A stretch of DNA of 64,000 nt, from positions 23,092 through 87,091 of the forward strand of contig SCUD01000058.1 in the NCBI GenBank assembly GCA_004297335.1. The letters are read 5' to 3'. How positions within the stretch are numbered: position 1 is the stretch's first letter; each line of letters starts with the position of its first letter. The translations under genes were made by a program, and so were the position numbers. Below, in pieces: positions 32,604-43,173 of this stretch. Source of the stretch: Gammaproteobacteria bacterium (GTDB lineage Bacteria > Pseudomonadota > Gammaproteobacteria > Steroidobacterales > Steroidobacteraceae). The notes under the pieces were generated by a model. It ran no database searches. It worked only from the letters and a program-made list of their open reading frames with translations, and was not told the DNA's origin.

Positions 32604-34891
32604 GCGACGGCATGATACCGTGCACCGTCGCGGCGCTGCCACCAGCGCCGCGATGAACTGCGGGCCGACGTCGCGCGGATCTCGCCCGGCCGCGCGCCAA
32701 AGTGCACGCTGACGGCACCGCTCGAGGCAGTCGTCAGCACGGTCGTGCCGGTGGCACGCCAGCGCGCGACCACCTCCGCGTGCGGCAGCCCCCACTGGTT
32801 GCCGAAACCCGCCGAGGCGATGCCGAGGCCTGCGCCAACGGCCTGGACCAGTACCGGCGTCGACGAACTGCGGCTGCCGTGGTGCGGCAGCAGCACGACG
32901 TCCGCTGCGATCTGTTGCCGGCTGAGCGACATTTCCGCGGCTCGCTCGGCATCCGCGAGCAGCAGTGCGCTGCCGGCGGACCCGGTGACAGCCAGCACGC
33001 AGGAGCCTTCGTTGTCGCTGCCGACGAAGTCCCCCGGCGGGTGCAGGAAGCGAAAATGCACGCCGTCCCAGTCCCATTGCTGGCCCGCGCTGCAGCGGGC
33101 TACCGTGCCCGCTCCGGCCAGATCCGGTCCGACCGACAGTTGCGCGACCGGCAGCGCCTGCTGCAGCGTGGCAACGCCTCCCGCATGATCCGCATCGCCA
33201 TGACTGACAACGAGGCGGTCGATCCGGCGGACCCCGGCGGCGCGCAGCCACGGCACCAGCACCGTGCGCGCCGCCGTACCTCCGCCGCGCCAGCGTGGTC
33301 CCGTGTCGAAGACCAGCGTGTGCTGCCCGGTCCGGACGACGGCTGCCAGCCCCTGCCCGACGTCGAGCACCGCGAGCGTCCAGGTTCCTGGTCCGGGTTG
33401 CGGCCCGCGCCCGCAGATGACAGCGAGCAGCATGGCGGCGGCCGCGATGCGCAGTCCGCGCTGGGGCAGCACCAGCGCGAGCGCTATGGCGAGCCCGGCG
33501 AGCGCGACGACTGGCAGCGGCTGCCGCGCCGTCGCCCAGGTCGCGCCCGGCAGCTGGCCGGCCCAGATCAACCAGGGCCAGACCTGGTCGAGCAATTTGC
33601 CGAGGCTGCCCCAGGGCGCTGCCGGGGAACCAGGGGCCACGAGCGCGAACGCGGTACCGGCGAGCGTCGCTGGCAGCAACAGGAAGCTGAAGACCGGGAT
33701 CGCCACCGCGTTGGCGAGCGGTGCGACCAGCGACAGGCGCCCGAACGCGACCGCGAGCACGGGCGCCAGCACGATGAGCAGGGTCCACTGGGCCCGGGCG
33801 AAGGTCACCAGGCGCGCCGGCCAGCCCTGGCCCGCGTCCGCGAGCGCCAGCAGCGCCCAGGTGGCGACGAAGGACAGCCAGAATCCAGCCGAACTGACGG
33901 CGAGCGGATCGCCGGCGACCAGTACCAGGGCCGCGAGCGCCAGCGTACGCGGTGCGATGCTGGTGCGCCGCAAGGCCCGCAGCCCGGTCACGATCGCTAC
34001 CATCGCCAGGGTGCGCAGTGCCGGCAGCGACGCTCCGGCCAGCAGCGTATAGCCGGCGGTCGCCACCAGCACCAGCGCCGACTCCAGGCCGACGCGCCAG
34101 CGCAGCGCGCCGCAGCCGGGCAGCCTCCAGGCGGCGCGCAGCAGTATGAGCACGACCAGTGCGAAGGCCGTTACATGCAGCCCCGAGATCGCGATCAGGT
34201 GCGCGGTACCGGTCGCGGCGAAGGCCTCCCAGAGTTCCCCGGGTATCGCGCCGCGCAGGCCGACTGCGAGCCCCTGCAGGACCCCGGCTGAGGGACCGCC
34301 CGCCAGCACGCGGTCGATATCGGTCGCTACGCGCGAGCGCAGTCGCTCCACCGGATGCCGCCATGGCCGCTCGACCAGCAACTCCGGCGGCGGATCGGTG
34401 CGCAGATAGCCGGTTGCCACGATCCGCTGGCGCAGCAGATCGAGTTCGCGATCGCTGCCGCCGCCGTTCGCGAAGCCGCTGCGACAGCGCAGGCGCGCCG
34501 TCACCCGCCAGTCCTGGCCGGGCCTGGGCAGGACGGGTGCGTCGTACCAGGACAACCGCAACCGTCCCTGCGGCGCCCCCGGGCCCCGCGGCTCGAGCAC
34601 GCGCAGCTCCAGTTCGACGTGCCCGTCACGGGCAACGGCCGGCGCCACCACGCGAACCGTCAGCGGCAGGTCCTCGCGGTCACGCGCGCAGGGCCAGTCC
34701 CGGGCCAGCAGCTGCCCGGCGCCATGGGCCGTCCACGCGAAGCCCAGGCACACGGCGGCGAGGCCACGGGAGTGAGGCCAGGCAGCGGCCGCGATCAGCG
34801 CGATGAGCAGCAGGACCGGCGCCGCGGGCAGCTCCGGCAGGAACTGCACGGCTCCGGCACCAGCGCAGCAGCACAGGACCAGCCGCAGCAT
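32555..34891 (-). CDS. comEC: DNA internalization competence protein ComEC/Rec2
   Basis: Competence domain HLIAISGLHVTAFALVVLILLRAAWR; metallo-beta-lactamase domain LAVLDVGQGLAAVVRTGQHTLVFDTGPRW ... VSHGDADHAGG. Confidence 0.93.
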   Translation of the reverse strand: MLRLVLCCCAGAGAVQFLPELPAAPVLLLIALIAAAAWPHSRGLAAVCLGFAWTAHGAGQLLARDWPCARDREDLPLTVRVVAPAVARDGHVELELRVLEPRGPGAPQGRLRLSWYDAPVLPRPGQDWRVTARLRCRSGFANGGGSDRELDLLRQRIVATGYLRTDPPPELLVERPWRHPVERLRSRVATDIDRVLAGGPSAGVLQGLAVGLRGAIPGELWEAFAATGTAHLIAISGLHVTAFALVVLILLRAAWRLPGCGALRWRVGLESALVLVATAGYTLLAGASLPALRTLAMVAIVTGLRALRRTSIAPRTLALAALVLVAGDPLAVSSAGFWLSFVATWALLALADAGQGWPARLVTFARAQWTLLIVLAPVLAVAFGRLSLVAPLANAVAIPVFSFLLLPATLAGTAFALVAPGSPAAPWGSLGKLLDQVWPWLIWAGQLPGATWATARQPLPVVALAGLAIALALVLPQRGLRIAAAAMLLAVICGRGPQPGPGTWTLAVLDVGQGLAAVVRTGQHTLVFDTGPRWRGGGTAARTVLVPWLRAAGVRRIDRLVVSHGDADHAGGVATLQQALPVAQLSVGPDLAGAGTVARCSAGQQWDWDGVHFRFLHPPGDFVGSDNEGSCVLAVTGSAGSALLLADAERAAEMSLSRQQIAADVVLLPHHGSRSSSTPVLVQAVGAGLGIASAGFGNQWGLPHAEVVARWRATGTTVLTTASSGAVSVHFGARPGEIRATSARSSSRRWWQRRDGARYHAVACGKSSSSVDRSCGRS

Positions 34892-34954
34892 CGAGGTCCA
34901 TCCGTGGACAAGCCACGGTGATCCTCGCCCAGCGCGGCCGGCGCCGCGCTGCGC

Positions 34955-35671
34955 TCAGCCGCTGTGTTCGGCCAGAATTCCGTCGGTCAGCGTCAGCACG
35001 CGGTCCATGCGGGCGGCCAGCACCTCGTCGTGCGTCACGATCACGAGACTGGTCCCGAACTCGCGGTTCAGGTCCATCATCAGGTCGAACACCTGGCGGG
35101 CGCGCGCGGCATCCAGGTTGCCGGTCGGCTCGTCGGCCAGCACGATCCGCGGCCTGGTCACCAGCGCCCGCGCCACCGCCGCGCGCTGGCGCTCGCCGCC
35201 GGAGAGCTCGGCCGGCCGGTGCGCCAGGCGCGCGCCGAGGCCGACACGCTCGAGCAGCGCGCGGGCCTCCGCCTGCGCCTGCGCGCGCGGCAGCCGGCGG
35301 ATCAGCAGCGGCATCGCGACATTCTCGAGCGCACTGAATTCCGGCAGCAGGTGATGAAACTGGTAGACGAAGCCGAGCGCCGCATTGCGCAATCGCCCGC
35401 GCTCCGCATCCGGCAGGGCCGACATCTCGCGCCCGTCGATCCGGACGCGTCCGGAGGTCGGCAGGTCGAGCCCGCCGAGGAGCTGCAGCAGTGTCGTCTT
35501 GCCGGATCCGGACGCGCCGATGATCGCGACCCGCTCGCCGCGCCGGATCTCGAGGTTCACGCCGCGCAGCACTGGCACGAGCACCGGCCCCTGCCGGAAT
35601 TCCCGGCTGAGGCCCACGCAGGCCAGCACGATGTCGTCATTCGTGGATGGAGCTTCGCCTTCAGACTTCAT
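34955..35671 (-). CDS. lolD: Lipoprotein-releasing ABC transporter ATP-binding protein LolD
   Basis: [83 protein letters not shown]. Confidence 0.95.
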   Translation of the reverse strand: MKSEGEAPSTNDDIVLACVGLSREFRQGPVLVPVLRGVNLEIRRGERVAIIGASGSGKTTLLQLLGGLDLPTSGRVRIDGREMSALPDAERGRLRNAALGFVYQFHHLLPEFSALENVAMPLLIRRLPRAQAQAEARALLERVGLGARLAHRPAELSGGERQRAAVARALVTRPRIVLADEPTGNLDAARARQVFDLMMDLNREFGTSLVIVTHDEVLAARMDRVLTLTDGILAEHSG

Positions 35672-36938
35672 GACGCAGGGCCTCGGCCGGCTGGGTTGCG
35701 GCGGCGCGCAACGCCGGCCAGATGGTGGCGAGGACGACGAGCACGAGCGCCGTGCCGGCCACCAGCGCGACGTCCGCGGGGCGCACCTCGGCGGGCAGGT
35801 CGGCAATCAGGTAGATGCCCGGATCCACCAGCGTGATCCCGAGCAACCGCTCGAGGACCTGCACCACCGCGGTGATGTTGGTCGCGATCGCGAGCCCGAG
35901 CGCGACACCCCCGAGCGTGCCGAGCAGGCCGATCGCTGACCCCTGTACGAGGAATACCGCCAGGATCTCGCGTGGCGTCGCGCCCTGGGTGCGCAGGATG
36001 GCGATGTCGCCCCGCTTTTCCTTCACCACCATCACCAGTGTCGCGATGATGTTGAATGCTGCCACCGCGATCAGCAGCAGCAGCACGATGAACAGGATGG
36101 ACTTCGTGACCTGGATCGAGCGGAAGAAATTGCCATGCCGGCGGCTCCAGTCACTGACCAGGAAATCCCGCTCCAGATCCCAGGCCAGGTCGAGCGCCAG
36201 CGCGCGCACCTCGGCGGCAGCCTGCAACGGATCCACCAGACGGTAGCGCAGGCCGGTGACCGCATCGCCGAGCCGGAACAACCGCGCCGCGTCGTCGAGA
36301 TGCAGCAGCGCCAGGCCGCGGTCGTATTCGAACATGCCGGAATCGATGAAGCCCGCCACCGTGAAGCGGCGCATGCGCGGCAGCAGGCCGGCCGGCGTCA
36401 CCTGTCCCTGCGCGATCACCAGCAGCACGCGGTCACCGATCGTCGCGCCAAGCTCGACGGCCAGCCGCCGGCCGAGCAGGATCCGGTAGTCGCCGGGCGT
36501 GAGCGACTCGAGCCCGGCGCCCTGCAAATGCTCGTGCAGCCGCGAGACCGCGCGTTCCGCCGCCGGCTGCACACCACGCAGTTCGACCGCCGCCGAACGG
36601 GTGCCGTGCACGAGCATGCCCCAGCCGGCGACGTACGGTGCCGTAGCGAGGACGGCCGGTCGCGCGGCCGTCCGTTCCCGGATCCGCTCCCAGTCTTCGA
36701 GCTGCCCGCTGCTGCCCTCGAGCGTCGCGTGGGCGACGACCTCGAGGATCCGGCTCCGGAGCTCGGTCTCGAAGCCGTTCATGACCGAGAGCACGGCGAT
36801 CAGCACCGCCACGCCCAGCAGGATGCCAGCGATCGCAATGGCCGAGATGAAGCTCACGAAGCGGTTCGAGCGGCGCGCACGGAGGTAGCGGCCGCCCATC
36901 CACCAGGTCCACGCCGGCCAGCCACGCCGCTCACTCAT
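35661..36938 (-). CDS. Lipoprotein-releasing ABC transporter permease (LolC/LolE family)
   Basis: [52 protein letters not shown]-terminal FtsX-like TMs. Confidence 0.93.
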   Translation of the reverse strand: MSERRGWPAWTWWMGGRYLRARRSNRFVSFISAIAIAGILLGVAVLIAVLSVMNGFETELRSRILEVVAHATLEGSSGQLEDWERIRERTAARPAVLATAPYVAGWGMLVHGTRSAAVELRGVQPAAERAVSRLHEHLQGAGLESLTPGDYRILLGRRLAVELGATIGDRVLLVIAQGQVTPAGLLPRMRRFTVAGFIDSGMFEYDRGLALLHLDDAARLFRLGDAVTGLRYRLVDPLQAAAEVRALALDLAWDLERDFLVSDWSRRHGNFFRSIQVTKSILFIVLLLLIAVAAFNIIATLVMVVKEKRGDIAILRTQGATPREILAVFLVQGSAIGLLGTLGGVALGLAIATNITAVVQVLERLLGITLVDPGIYLIADLPAEVRPADVALVAGTALVLVVLATIWPALRAAATQPAEALRHEV

Positions 36939-38169
36939 AGCGCAGCGCCTCGGCCGGTGCCGTGGCGGCGGCGCGCCGCGCCGGATACACCGTCGCCAGC
37001 AGCGTCAGTGTCAGGGCCGCCCCGGCCACGAACACGACATCGGCGAGCCGCAGCTCCGACGGGATCGTGGTCAGGTAGAAGACCTCGGCATCGAAGATCG
37101 TGAAGCCGAACAGGCGCTCGAGGCCCGCAGCCACGGCACCGGCGTTCCGGGCCAGCGCCACCCCGAGGCCGACCCCCGCCACCACACCCGCCCAGCCGAT
37201 CACCGTACCCTGTACCAGGAAGGCGCCGACCACGTCCGCACGCGACAGGCCGAGCGTGCGCAGGATGGCGATGTCGCCGCTCTTCTCCGTGACGACCATC
37301 ACCAGGCTGGCGACGATGTTGAACGCAGCCACGGCGACAATCAGCAGCAGGATTACGGTCATCATGGTCTTTTCCAGCCGGATCGCGCGGAAATAGGCCG
37401 CGTGCTCGACCGTCCAGTCGCTCGCGCCGGAGACCCCGAGCGCCGCGGCGACCCGTGATGCCAGCTGCGGTGCCGCGAACGGATCCGCGAAGAACAACCG
37501 CAGGCCGGCCGGAGCCTGCTCACCGGCCAGCGCGACCACGTCGTCGAACGCGGCCACCGCCAGCACTGCATCATGGTCCGCGAGCCCGATCTCGAAGGTG
37601 CCGGCCAGCGTGAAGCTGCCGATGCGTGGCTCGAGTGCGCCACCGTCGCCGGTCCGCGGCAGCAGCACCGTCACCGTATCGCCGGGCGCCACGCCGAGCT
37701 GCACGGCGAGTGCGCGTCCGAGCACGATGCGCCGGCTGCCGGGCAGGAGCGCCTCGAGCGTCCCCTCCCGCATCGCGCTGCGTAGCGTTGCATCGGCCTC
37801 GGCACCACCCGCACCCAGGCCCCGCAACGTGAAGCCAGCCAGTTCCGCTCCGGCGGAGACGAGCCCCTGCAGCTCGACGAAGGCCTGTGCCGCGATCACG
37901 CCGGGCTGGTTGCGGGCCCGGGCCGCCAGCGCCGCCAGTTGCGATCCATCCGCCGCCGCCGGCAGCGTCGCATGGGCGGTGAGCGCAAGCAGGCGACTGC
38001 GCAGCTCCCCCTCGAAGCCATTCATCACCGACAGGATCGTGATCAGGGCCGCGACGCCGAGGCCGACGCCGAGCAGGGAGACCCAGCTGATGAACGAAAC
38101 GAGGAACTGATGGCGACCGGCGCGCACGTAGCGCAGTCCGAGTCCCAGCGGCAAGGGGGTCAGCAGCAT
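36931..38169 (-). CDS. Lipoprotein-releasing ABC transporter permease (LolC/LolE family), second copy
   Basis: [51 protein letters not shown]; paralogue of the adjacent gene. Confidence 0.93.
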   Translation of the reverse strand: MLLTPLPLGLGLRYVRAGRHQFLVSFISWVSLLGVGLGVAALITILSVMNGFEGELRSRLLALTAHATLPAAADGSQLAALAARARNQPGVIAAQAFVELQGLVSAGAELAGFTLRGLGAGGAEADATLRSAMREGTLEALLPGSRRIVLGRALAVQLGVAPGDTVTVLLPRTGDGGALEPRIGSFTLAGTFEIGLADHDAVLAVAAFDDVVALAGEQAPAGLRLFFADPFAAPQLASRVAAALGVSGASDWTVEHAAYFRAIRLEKTMMTVILLLIVAVAAFNIVASLVMVVTEKSGDIAILRTLGLSRADVVGAFLVQGTVIGWAGVVAGVGLGVALARNAGAVAAGLERLFGFTIFDAEVFYLTTIPSELRLADVVFVAGAALTLTLLATVYPARRAAATAPAEALRYE

Positions 38170-38293
38170 CGCCGCGTATTGAAGCACAGTGGGCCGCCGA
38201 CATGGCGTTTCCGCGATGTGCATCAAGGTTTTCCGGCTGGCCGCAGCTCCACTGCCCCTCCCCGGTGCTACACTCGCCACCGGAGGAACCGCG

Positions 38294-38572
38294 ATGACAA
38301 TGGTAAGCAGAGGCCTGCTGGCCGCACTCCTCGCAGTGGCACCCGCGATCGCCACCGCACAGGACCAGCCCGATGGTGGCCCGGCCGTGGACCGCCCGCA
38401 GCGCGGTACCGCGATGAGCACCGTGCAGAATCGCTTCGGCGAACCGGTCAACCGCCACCCGGCGGTTGGCCAGCCGCCGATCACGCGCTGGGACTACCCG
38501 GGATTCTCGGTGTTCTTCGAACACGACCTCGTGATCCACGCCGTCCTGGTCCGGACCGCAGCGGCCAGCTGA
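38294..38572 (+). CDS. Small conserved periplasmic hypothetical protein
   Basis: Signal peptide MTMVSRGLLAALLAVAPAIATAQ; STVQNRFGEPVNRHPAVGQPPITRWDYPGFSVFFEHDLVIHAVLV. Confidence 0.7.
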   Translation: MTMVSRGLLAALLAVAPAIATAQDQPDGGPAVDRPQRGTAMSTVQNRFGEPVNRHPAVGQPPITRWDYPGFSVFFEHDLVIHAVLVRTAAAS

Positions 38573-38660
38573 GCTTGCCCCCGGCGGAAACCGGGGTATC
38601 CTGCCGGGTTTGACCCCGCCGGGCCGTTCCGGAACGGGGCCGTACGTTCGCAGGGCCCCG

Positions 38661-41600
38661 ATGCATTCACCAGCGCCGATCCATGTACCGCTGCCGGAGG
38701 CCGGTACCAGCCTGTGCTGGGGTGAACTCTACGGCAGTGCGCTCGCGCTGATCCTGGTCCAGGCGGCCGGACGCGCCGCGGGGCCGCTGGTGGTCGTTGC
38801 CAGCAGTGGCCGGGAAGCGGACCGCCTGCTCGCCGAGCTGCACTTCTTCGCCGGGCCCGGGCTGCGCCTGCTGGCACTGCCGGATCATGAGTCGCTGCCC
38901 TACGATCCGTTCTCGCCGCATCCGGACCTCGTCTCCGAACGGCTGCGGGCGCTCGCGGCGCTGCCCGAACTGGCGCGCGGCATCGTCGTGACGACCCGCG
39001 CGGTCGTGCTCGGACGCCTGCCGCCGCGCCGCTTCATCGCCGCACACAGCTTTGAGCTGCAGCGTGGTGAACGCATCGACGTCACTGCGCTGCGGGCCCG
39101 CCTGGCGCTCGCGGGCTATGCCCACGTGAGCCAGGTGCAGAGTCCCGGCGAGATCGCCGTGCGCGGCTCGGTCATCGACCTGTTCCCGGGTGGCGCGGCG
39201 CAGCCGCTGCGTCTCGACCTGTTCGATGACGTGATCGAGAGCCTCCGCGCCTTCGATCCCGAGGACCAGCGCTCCGGCGAGCACCTGGAGCGCGTGGACC
39301 TGCTGCCAGCGCGCGAGTTCCCGACCTCGCCCGAGGCGATTGCCGGATTCCGTGGCCGCTGGCGCGAGCGCTTCGAGGGTGATCCGCAGCAATGCCCGCT
39401 GTATCGCGCGGTCAGTGCCGGCCATGCCCCAGCCGGCATCGAGGCCTGGATGCCCTTGTTCTTCGATGCGACCGCCCTCCTCGCGGACTACCTGCCCGCG
39501 ACCGCGCTGGTCGTCGACACCGTCGATCTCGAGCGGGCACTCCCGCTCGCCTGGGACGAGATCACCGAACGCTACGAGGACCGGCGGCATGACCGCGAGC
39601 GGCCGCTGCTGGCCCCCGAGGAGGCGTTCGTGCCCCCCGCGGAAGCGGCTGCGCGTCTGGCGGCGCATGCGCGCGTGCTGGTCACCGTGACCAAGGCGGA
39701 ACCACTGGGCAGCACCGGCCCATTCCACAATTTCGGCTCCGAACCGCCGCCGGATCTGCGGATCGATCCGCGCGCGCTGGTGCCGCCCGCGGCATTGCTG
39801 GCTTCGCTCACAGGCCACGACGACCGCGTGCTGCTGCTGGCCGACTCGGCCGGCCGCCGCGAGCTGCTGCTCGGCCTGCTGCGCGACGCCGGCCATGAAC
39901 CGCGCCCGCTGCCGGACTGGCCGGCGTTCCTGGGCAGCGCGGAACGTTTCGCGATCGCGGTTGCGCCCGATGTGCGCGGCCTGGTGTTGCCCGCGCACGG
40001 ACTGCGACTGGTCGCCGAGGACCAGCTGTTCGGCGCCCGGGCCCGCCAGGAGCGCCGGCGCCGGCGCGCCGAGCGCGATCCGCTCGCGATCCTCGGCGAA
40101 CTGACCGCGCTGGCGCCGGGGACCCCGGTCGTGCACGAGGAATACGGCGTCGGCCGTTACCGCGGCCTGCGCGTCATGCAGGTCGAAGGCCAGCCGGCGG
40201 AGTTCCTCGTGCTCGAGTACGCGGGCGGTGACCTGCTGTACGTACCGGTGCACGCCCTCGACCGCGTCGCCCGTTATACCGGCGGGTCTCCGGACACCGC
40301 GCCACTGCACCGGCTCGGCACCGAGCAGTGGGTCCGGGCCCGGCGCCGCGCCGCCGAAAAGCTGCGCGATGTCGCCGCCGAACTGCTCGACCTCTATGCG
40401 CGCCGCGCCGCGCGGCCAGGTCGCGCGCTCGAGTTCGACGCCGCCGCCAGCGCCGCCTTCGCCGCCGGCTTCCCCTTCGAGGAGACCGCGGACCAGCGCG
40501 ACGCGATCGAGGCCGTGCTCACGGACCTGCGCTCGGGACAGCCGATGGACCGCGTGGTCTGCGGCGACGTCGGCTTCGGCAAGACCGAGATTGCGCTGCG
40601 CGCGGCCTTCGCAGTCGTGCAGGCCGGGCGCCAGGTCGCGGTGCTGGTGCCGACCACGTTGCTCGCCCAGCAGCATGCACAGACTTTCGCTGACCGCTTT
40701 GCCGACTGGCCGGTGCGGGTCGAGAACCTGTCCCGGTTCCGCAGCGTGGCCGAGCAGCGCGTGGTGCTCGCGGCGCTCGCCGCGGGCACGGTCGACATCG
40801 TCATCGGCACCCACCGCCTGCTGCAGCGTGACGTTGCCTTTCGCGATCTCGGCCTGGTGGTGATCGACGAAGAGCACCGTTTCGGCGTCGGCCATAAGGA
40901 GCGCCTGCGGCAGCTGCGTGCCGATGTGAACGCGCTGACGCTGACCGCCACCCCGATTCCGCGGACGCTGAACATGGCGCTCGGCGGGCTGCGCGACCTG
41001 TCGCTGCTGGCGACACCGCCCGCCGGACGCGTCGCGATCGAGACCTTCGTCTGCGAATGGAATGACACGCTGGTCCGCGAGGCCTGCCTGCGCGAGATCC
41101 GCCGCGGCGGCCAGGTCTACTTCGTGCACAACACCGTGCAGGGCATCGAGCAGCGCGCGGAGGCGCTGCGCCGGCTGGTGCCCGAGGCCACGGTCCGGGT
41201 CGGACACGGGCAGATGCGCGAGCGCGACCTGGAGCAGCTGATGGTGGACTTCTATCACCGCCGCTTCGAGATCCTCGTCTGCACCACGATCATCGAGTCC
41301 GGCATCGACGTGCCGACCGCCAACACGATCCTGATCGAGCGCGCGGACCGCCTGGGGCTGGCACAGCTGCACCAGCTGCGCGGGCGGGTCGGCCGTTCGC
41401 ACCACCGCGCCTTCGCCTACCTGATAGCGCCGCCGCTCGCCGCCTTGCCGGCCGATGCGGTGAAGCGCCTGGAAGCGATCGAGGCCCTCGAGGATCTCGG
41501 CGCGGGCTTCACGCTCGCGACCCACGACCTGGAGATCCGCGGTGCCGGCGAACTGCTCGGCGAGGAACAGAGCGGCCAGATCGAGGAGATCGGCATCGGC

Positions 41601-42134
41601 CTGTACCTGGAACTGCTGGAGCGGGCCGTCCAGGCGCTGCGCGAGGGCCGTGAACCCGATCTCGAGGGTCCGCTGCACAGCGGCCCGGAAATCGAGCTGC
41701 AGCTGCCGGCACTGTTGCCCGATGACTATGTCCCGGACGTGCACCTGCGCCTGCAGCAATATCGGCGCATCGCCGCGTCAGCGACGATGCCCGTACTCGA
41801 CGACCTGCGCGCGGAAGTGATCGACCGCTTCGGGCCGCTGCCGCCACCCGCCCGCAACCTGTTCGAGCTCCACGGCCTGAAGCTGCAGGCCCGGCAGCTG
41901 GGTCTCCGGCGCCTGCAGGTCGGTCCGACGACCGGACTGGTGGAATTCGCGCCGGAGCACCGCGTGGATCCGGCCCGCGTGATCCGCCTGATCCAGGGCG
42001 ACCCGCGGCACTATCGCATGGACGGCCCGCAGCGCCTGCGCTTCAGCGGCGCTGCGCCCGACGCCGCAGCACGCTTCGCTCTGGCGCTGCGGCTGCTCGG
42101 AGAACTCGGCCCGCCCGCTCAGCCCTCGAACTGA
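38661..42134 (+). CDS. mfd: Transcription-repair coupling factor
   Basis: CarD-like HEEYGVGRYRGLRVMQVEGQPAEFLVLEYAGGDLLYVPV; RecG-like helicase VCGDVGFGKTEIALRAAF ... VVIDEEHRFGVGHKERL. Confidence 0.97.
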   Translation: MHSPAPIHVPLPEAGTSLCWGELYGSALALILVQAAGRAAGPLVVVASSGREADRLLAELHFFAGPGLRLLALPDHESLPYDPFSPHPDLVSERLRALAALPELARGIVVTTRAVVLGRLPPRRFIAAHSFELQRGERIDVTALRARLALAGYAHVSQVQSPGEIAVRGSVIDLFPGGAAQPLRLDLFDDVIESLRAFDPEDQRSGEHLERVDLLPAREFPTSPEAIAGFRGRWRERFEGDPQQCPLYRAVSAGHAPAGIEAWMPLFFDATALLADYLPATALVVDTVDLERALPLAWDEITERYEDRRHDRERPLLAPEEAFVPPAEAAARLAAHARVLVTVTKAEPLGSTGPFHNFGSEPPPDLRIDPRALVPPAALLASLTGHDDRVLLLADSAGRRELLLGLLRDAGHEPRPLPDWPAFLGSAERFAIAVAPDVRGLVLPAHGLRLVAEDQLFGARARQERRRRRAERDPLAILGELTALAPGTPVVHEEYGVGRYRGLRVMQVEGQPAEFLVLEYAGGDLLYVPVHALDRVARYTGGSPDTAPLHRLGTEQWVRARRRAAEKLRDVAAELLDLYARRAARPGRALEFDAAASAAFAAGFPFEETADQRDAIEAVLTDLRSGQPMDRVVCGDVGFGKTEIALRAAFAVVQAGRQVAVLVPTTLLAQQHAQTFADRFADWPVRVENLSRFRSVAEQRVVLAALAAGTVDIVIGTHRLLQRDVAFRDLGLVVIDEEHRFGVGHKERLRQLRADVNALTLTATPIPRTLNMALGGLRDLSLLATPPAGRVAIETFVCEWNDTLVREACLREIRRGGQVYFVHNTVQGIEQRAEALRRLVPEATVRVGHGQMRERDLEQLMVDFYHRRFEILVCTTIIESGIDVPTANTILIERADRLGLAQLHQLRGRVGRSHHRAFAYLIAPPLAALPADAVKRLEAIEALEDLGAGFTLATHDLEIRGAGELLGEEQSGQIEEIGIGLYLELLERAVQALREGREPDLEGPLHSGPEIELQLPALLPDDYVPDVHLRLQQYRRIAASATMPVLDDLRAEVIDRFGPLPPPARNLFELHGLKLQARQLGLRRLQVGPTTGLVEFAPEHRVDPARVIRLIQGDPRHYRMDGPQRLRFSGAAPDAAARFALALRLLGELGPPAQPSN

Positions 42135-43165
42135 AGCGGATCCGCCTCGAAGCAGCGCGCCGCGGCTGCTGCGCATTCCTGCCAGCGCGGGCCCGCGAGC
42201 AGCTCTTCGCGTCCCGGCATCGGCCGGCCGTGCAGGCGTGCCAGGCGCAGCGCGCTCACCGGGTCCGCCGCCGTCGCCGGCAGGGTCGCGAGCAACGCCT
42301 GCACCGCGGCGCGGTCGTTGCACACGGGCAGCATGTCGCAACCCGCCGCGAGCGCGAGAGCGGCCCGCGCCACGACGTCGCCGCAGGCCGCCGCGCCCGC
42401 CATCGACAGGTCGTCCGCGAACACGGCGCCCTGGAAACCGAGTTCGCCGCGGAGGCAGTCGCGCAGCCAGCGCGGCGACAGGCTGGCCGGCAGCGAGTCC
42501 ACGGCCTGGTAGACCACGTGCGCAGCCATGACCGCCGGCAAGCCGTTGGCCAACAGGCGCCGGTACGGCAACAGGTCGGACTCGAGATCAGCCCACTCGC
42601 GCCGGTCGACCGGCAGCGCCACGTGGGAATCAGCCGCGACGGCGCCGTGGCCGGGAAAGTGCTTCGCGACTGCGGCCATGCCCGCCTCGCGCATGCCGAA
42701 CATCCACGCTACCGCCAGGTCGCCGACAGCGGCGGCACGGCGATGCAGCGCGCGATCGCCGATGACCTGGCTGAAGCCGTAATCCAGGTCGACGCAGGGC
42801 GCGAATGAAAGATCGACGCCGGCCGCCCGCAGCTCGGAGGCCATCAGCCAGCCCAGCTGCCGCGCCAGAGCCAGACCAGCAGCACGGTCGCGGTCCAGGC
42901 GATGCCCCAGCACGCGGGCCGGCGGCAACCGTGTAAAGCCGTCGCGGAAGCGCTGCACGCGCCCACCCTCCTGGTCGACCGCGACCAGCAGCGCCGGGGT
43001 CCGCAGCGCGTGGATGGCCGTGACCAGCCGCTGGAGCAGCTCCGGGCTCTCGTAATTGCGTGCAAACAGGATCACGCCACCGACCAGCGGGTGCCCGAGC
43101 AGCTCCCGCTCCTCGGGTTCGAGCGCCGCACCACGCAGATCCACCATCAGCGGACCCAGGTTCAT
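42119..43165 (-). CDS. nagZ: Beta-N-acetylhexosaminidase NagZ
   Basis: GPLMVDLRGAALEPEERELLGHPLVGGVILFARNYESPELLQRLVTAIHAL; VAVDQEGGRVQRFRDGFTRLP; AKHFPGHGAVAADSHVALP. Confidence 0.95.
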   Translation of the reverse strand: MNLGPLMVDLRGAALEPEERELLGHPLVGGVILFARNYESPELLQRLVTAIHALRTPALLVAVDQEGGRVQRFRDGFTRLPPARVLGHRLDRDRAAGLALARQLGWLMASELRAAGVDLSFAPCVDLDYGFSQVIGDRALHRRAAAVGDLAVAWMFGMREAGMAAVAKHFPGHGAVAADSHVALPVDRREWADLESDLLPYRRLLANGLPAVMAAHVVYQAVDSLPASLSPRWLRDCLRGELGFQGAVFADDLSMAGAAACGDVVARAALALAAGCDMLPVCNDRAAVQALLATLPATAADPVSALRLARLHGRPMPGREELLAGPRWQECAAAAARCFEADPLQFEG

Positions 43166-43173
43166 GGCCGCCC

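Noticed and set aside
38667-41759. 1030-aa minus-strand ORF opposite mfd
   Set aside because: Exactly antisense to mfd codons; no motifs
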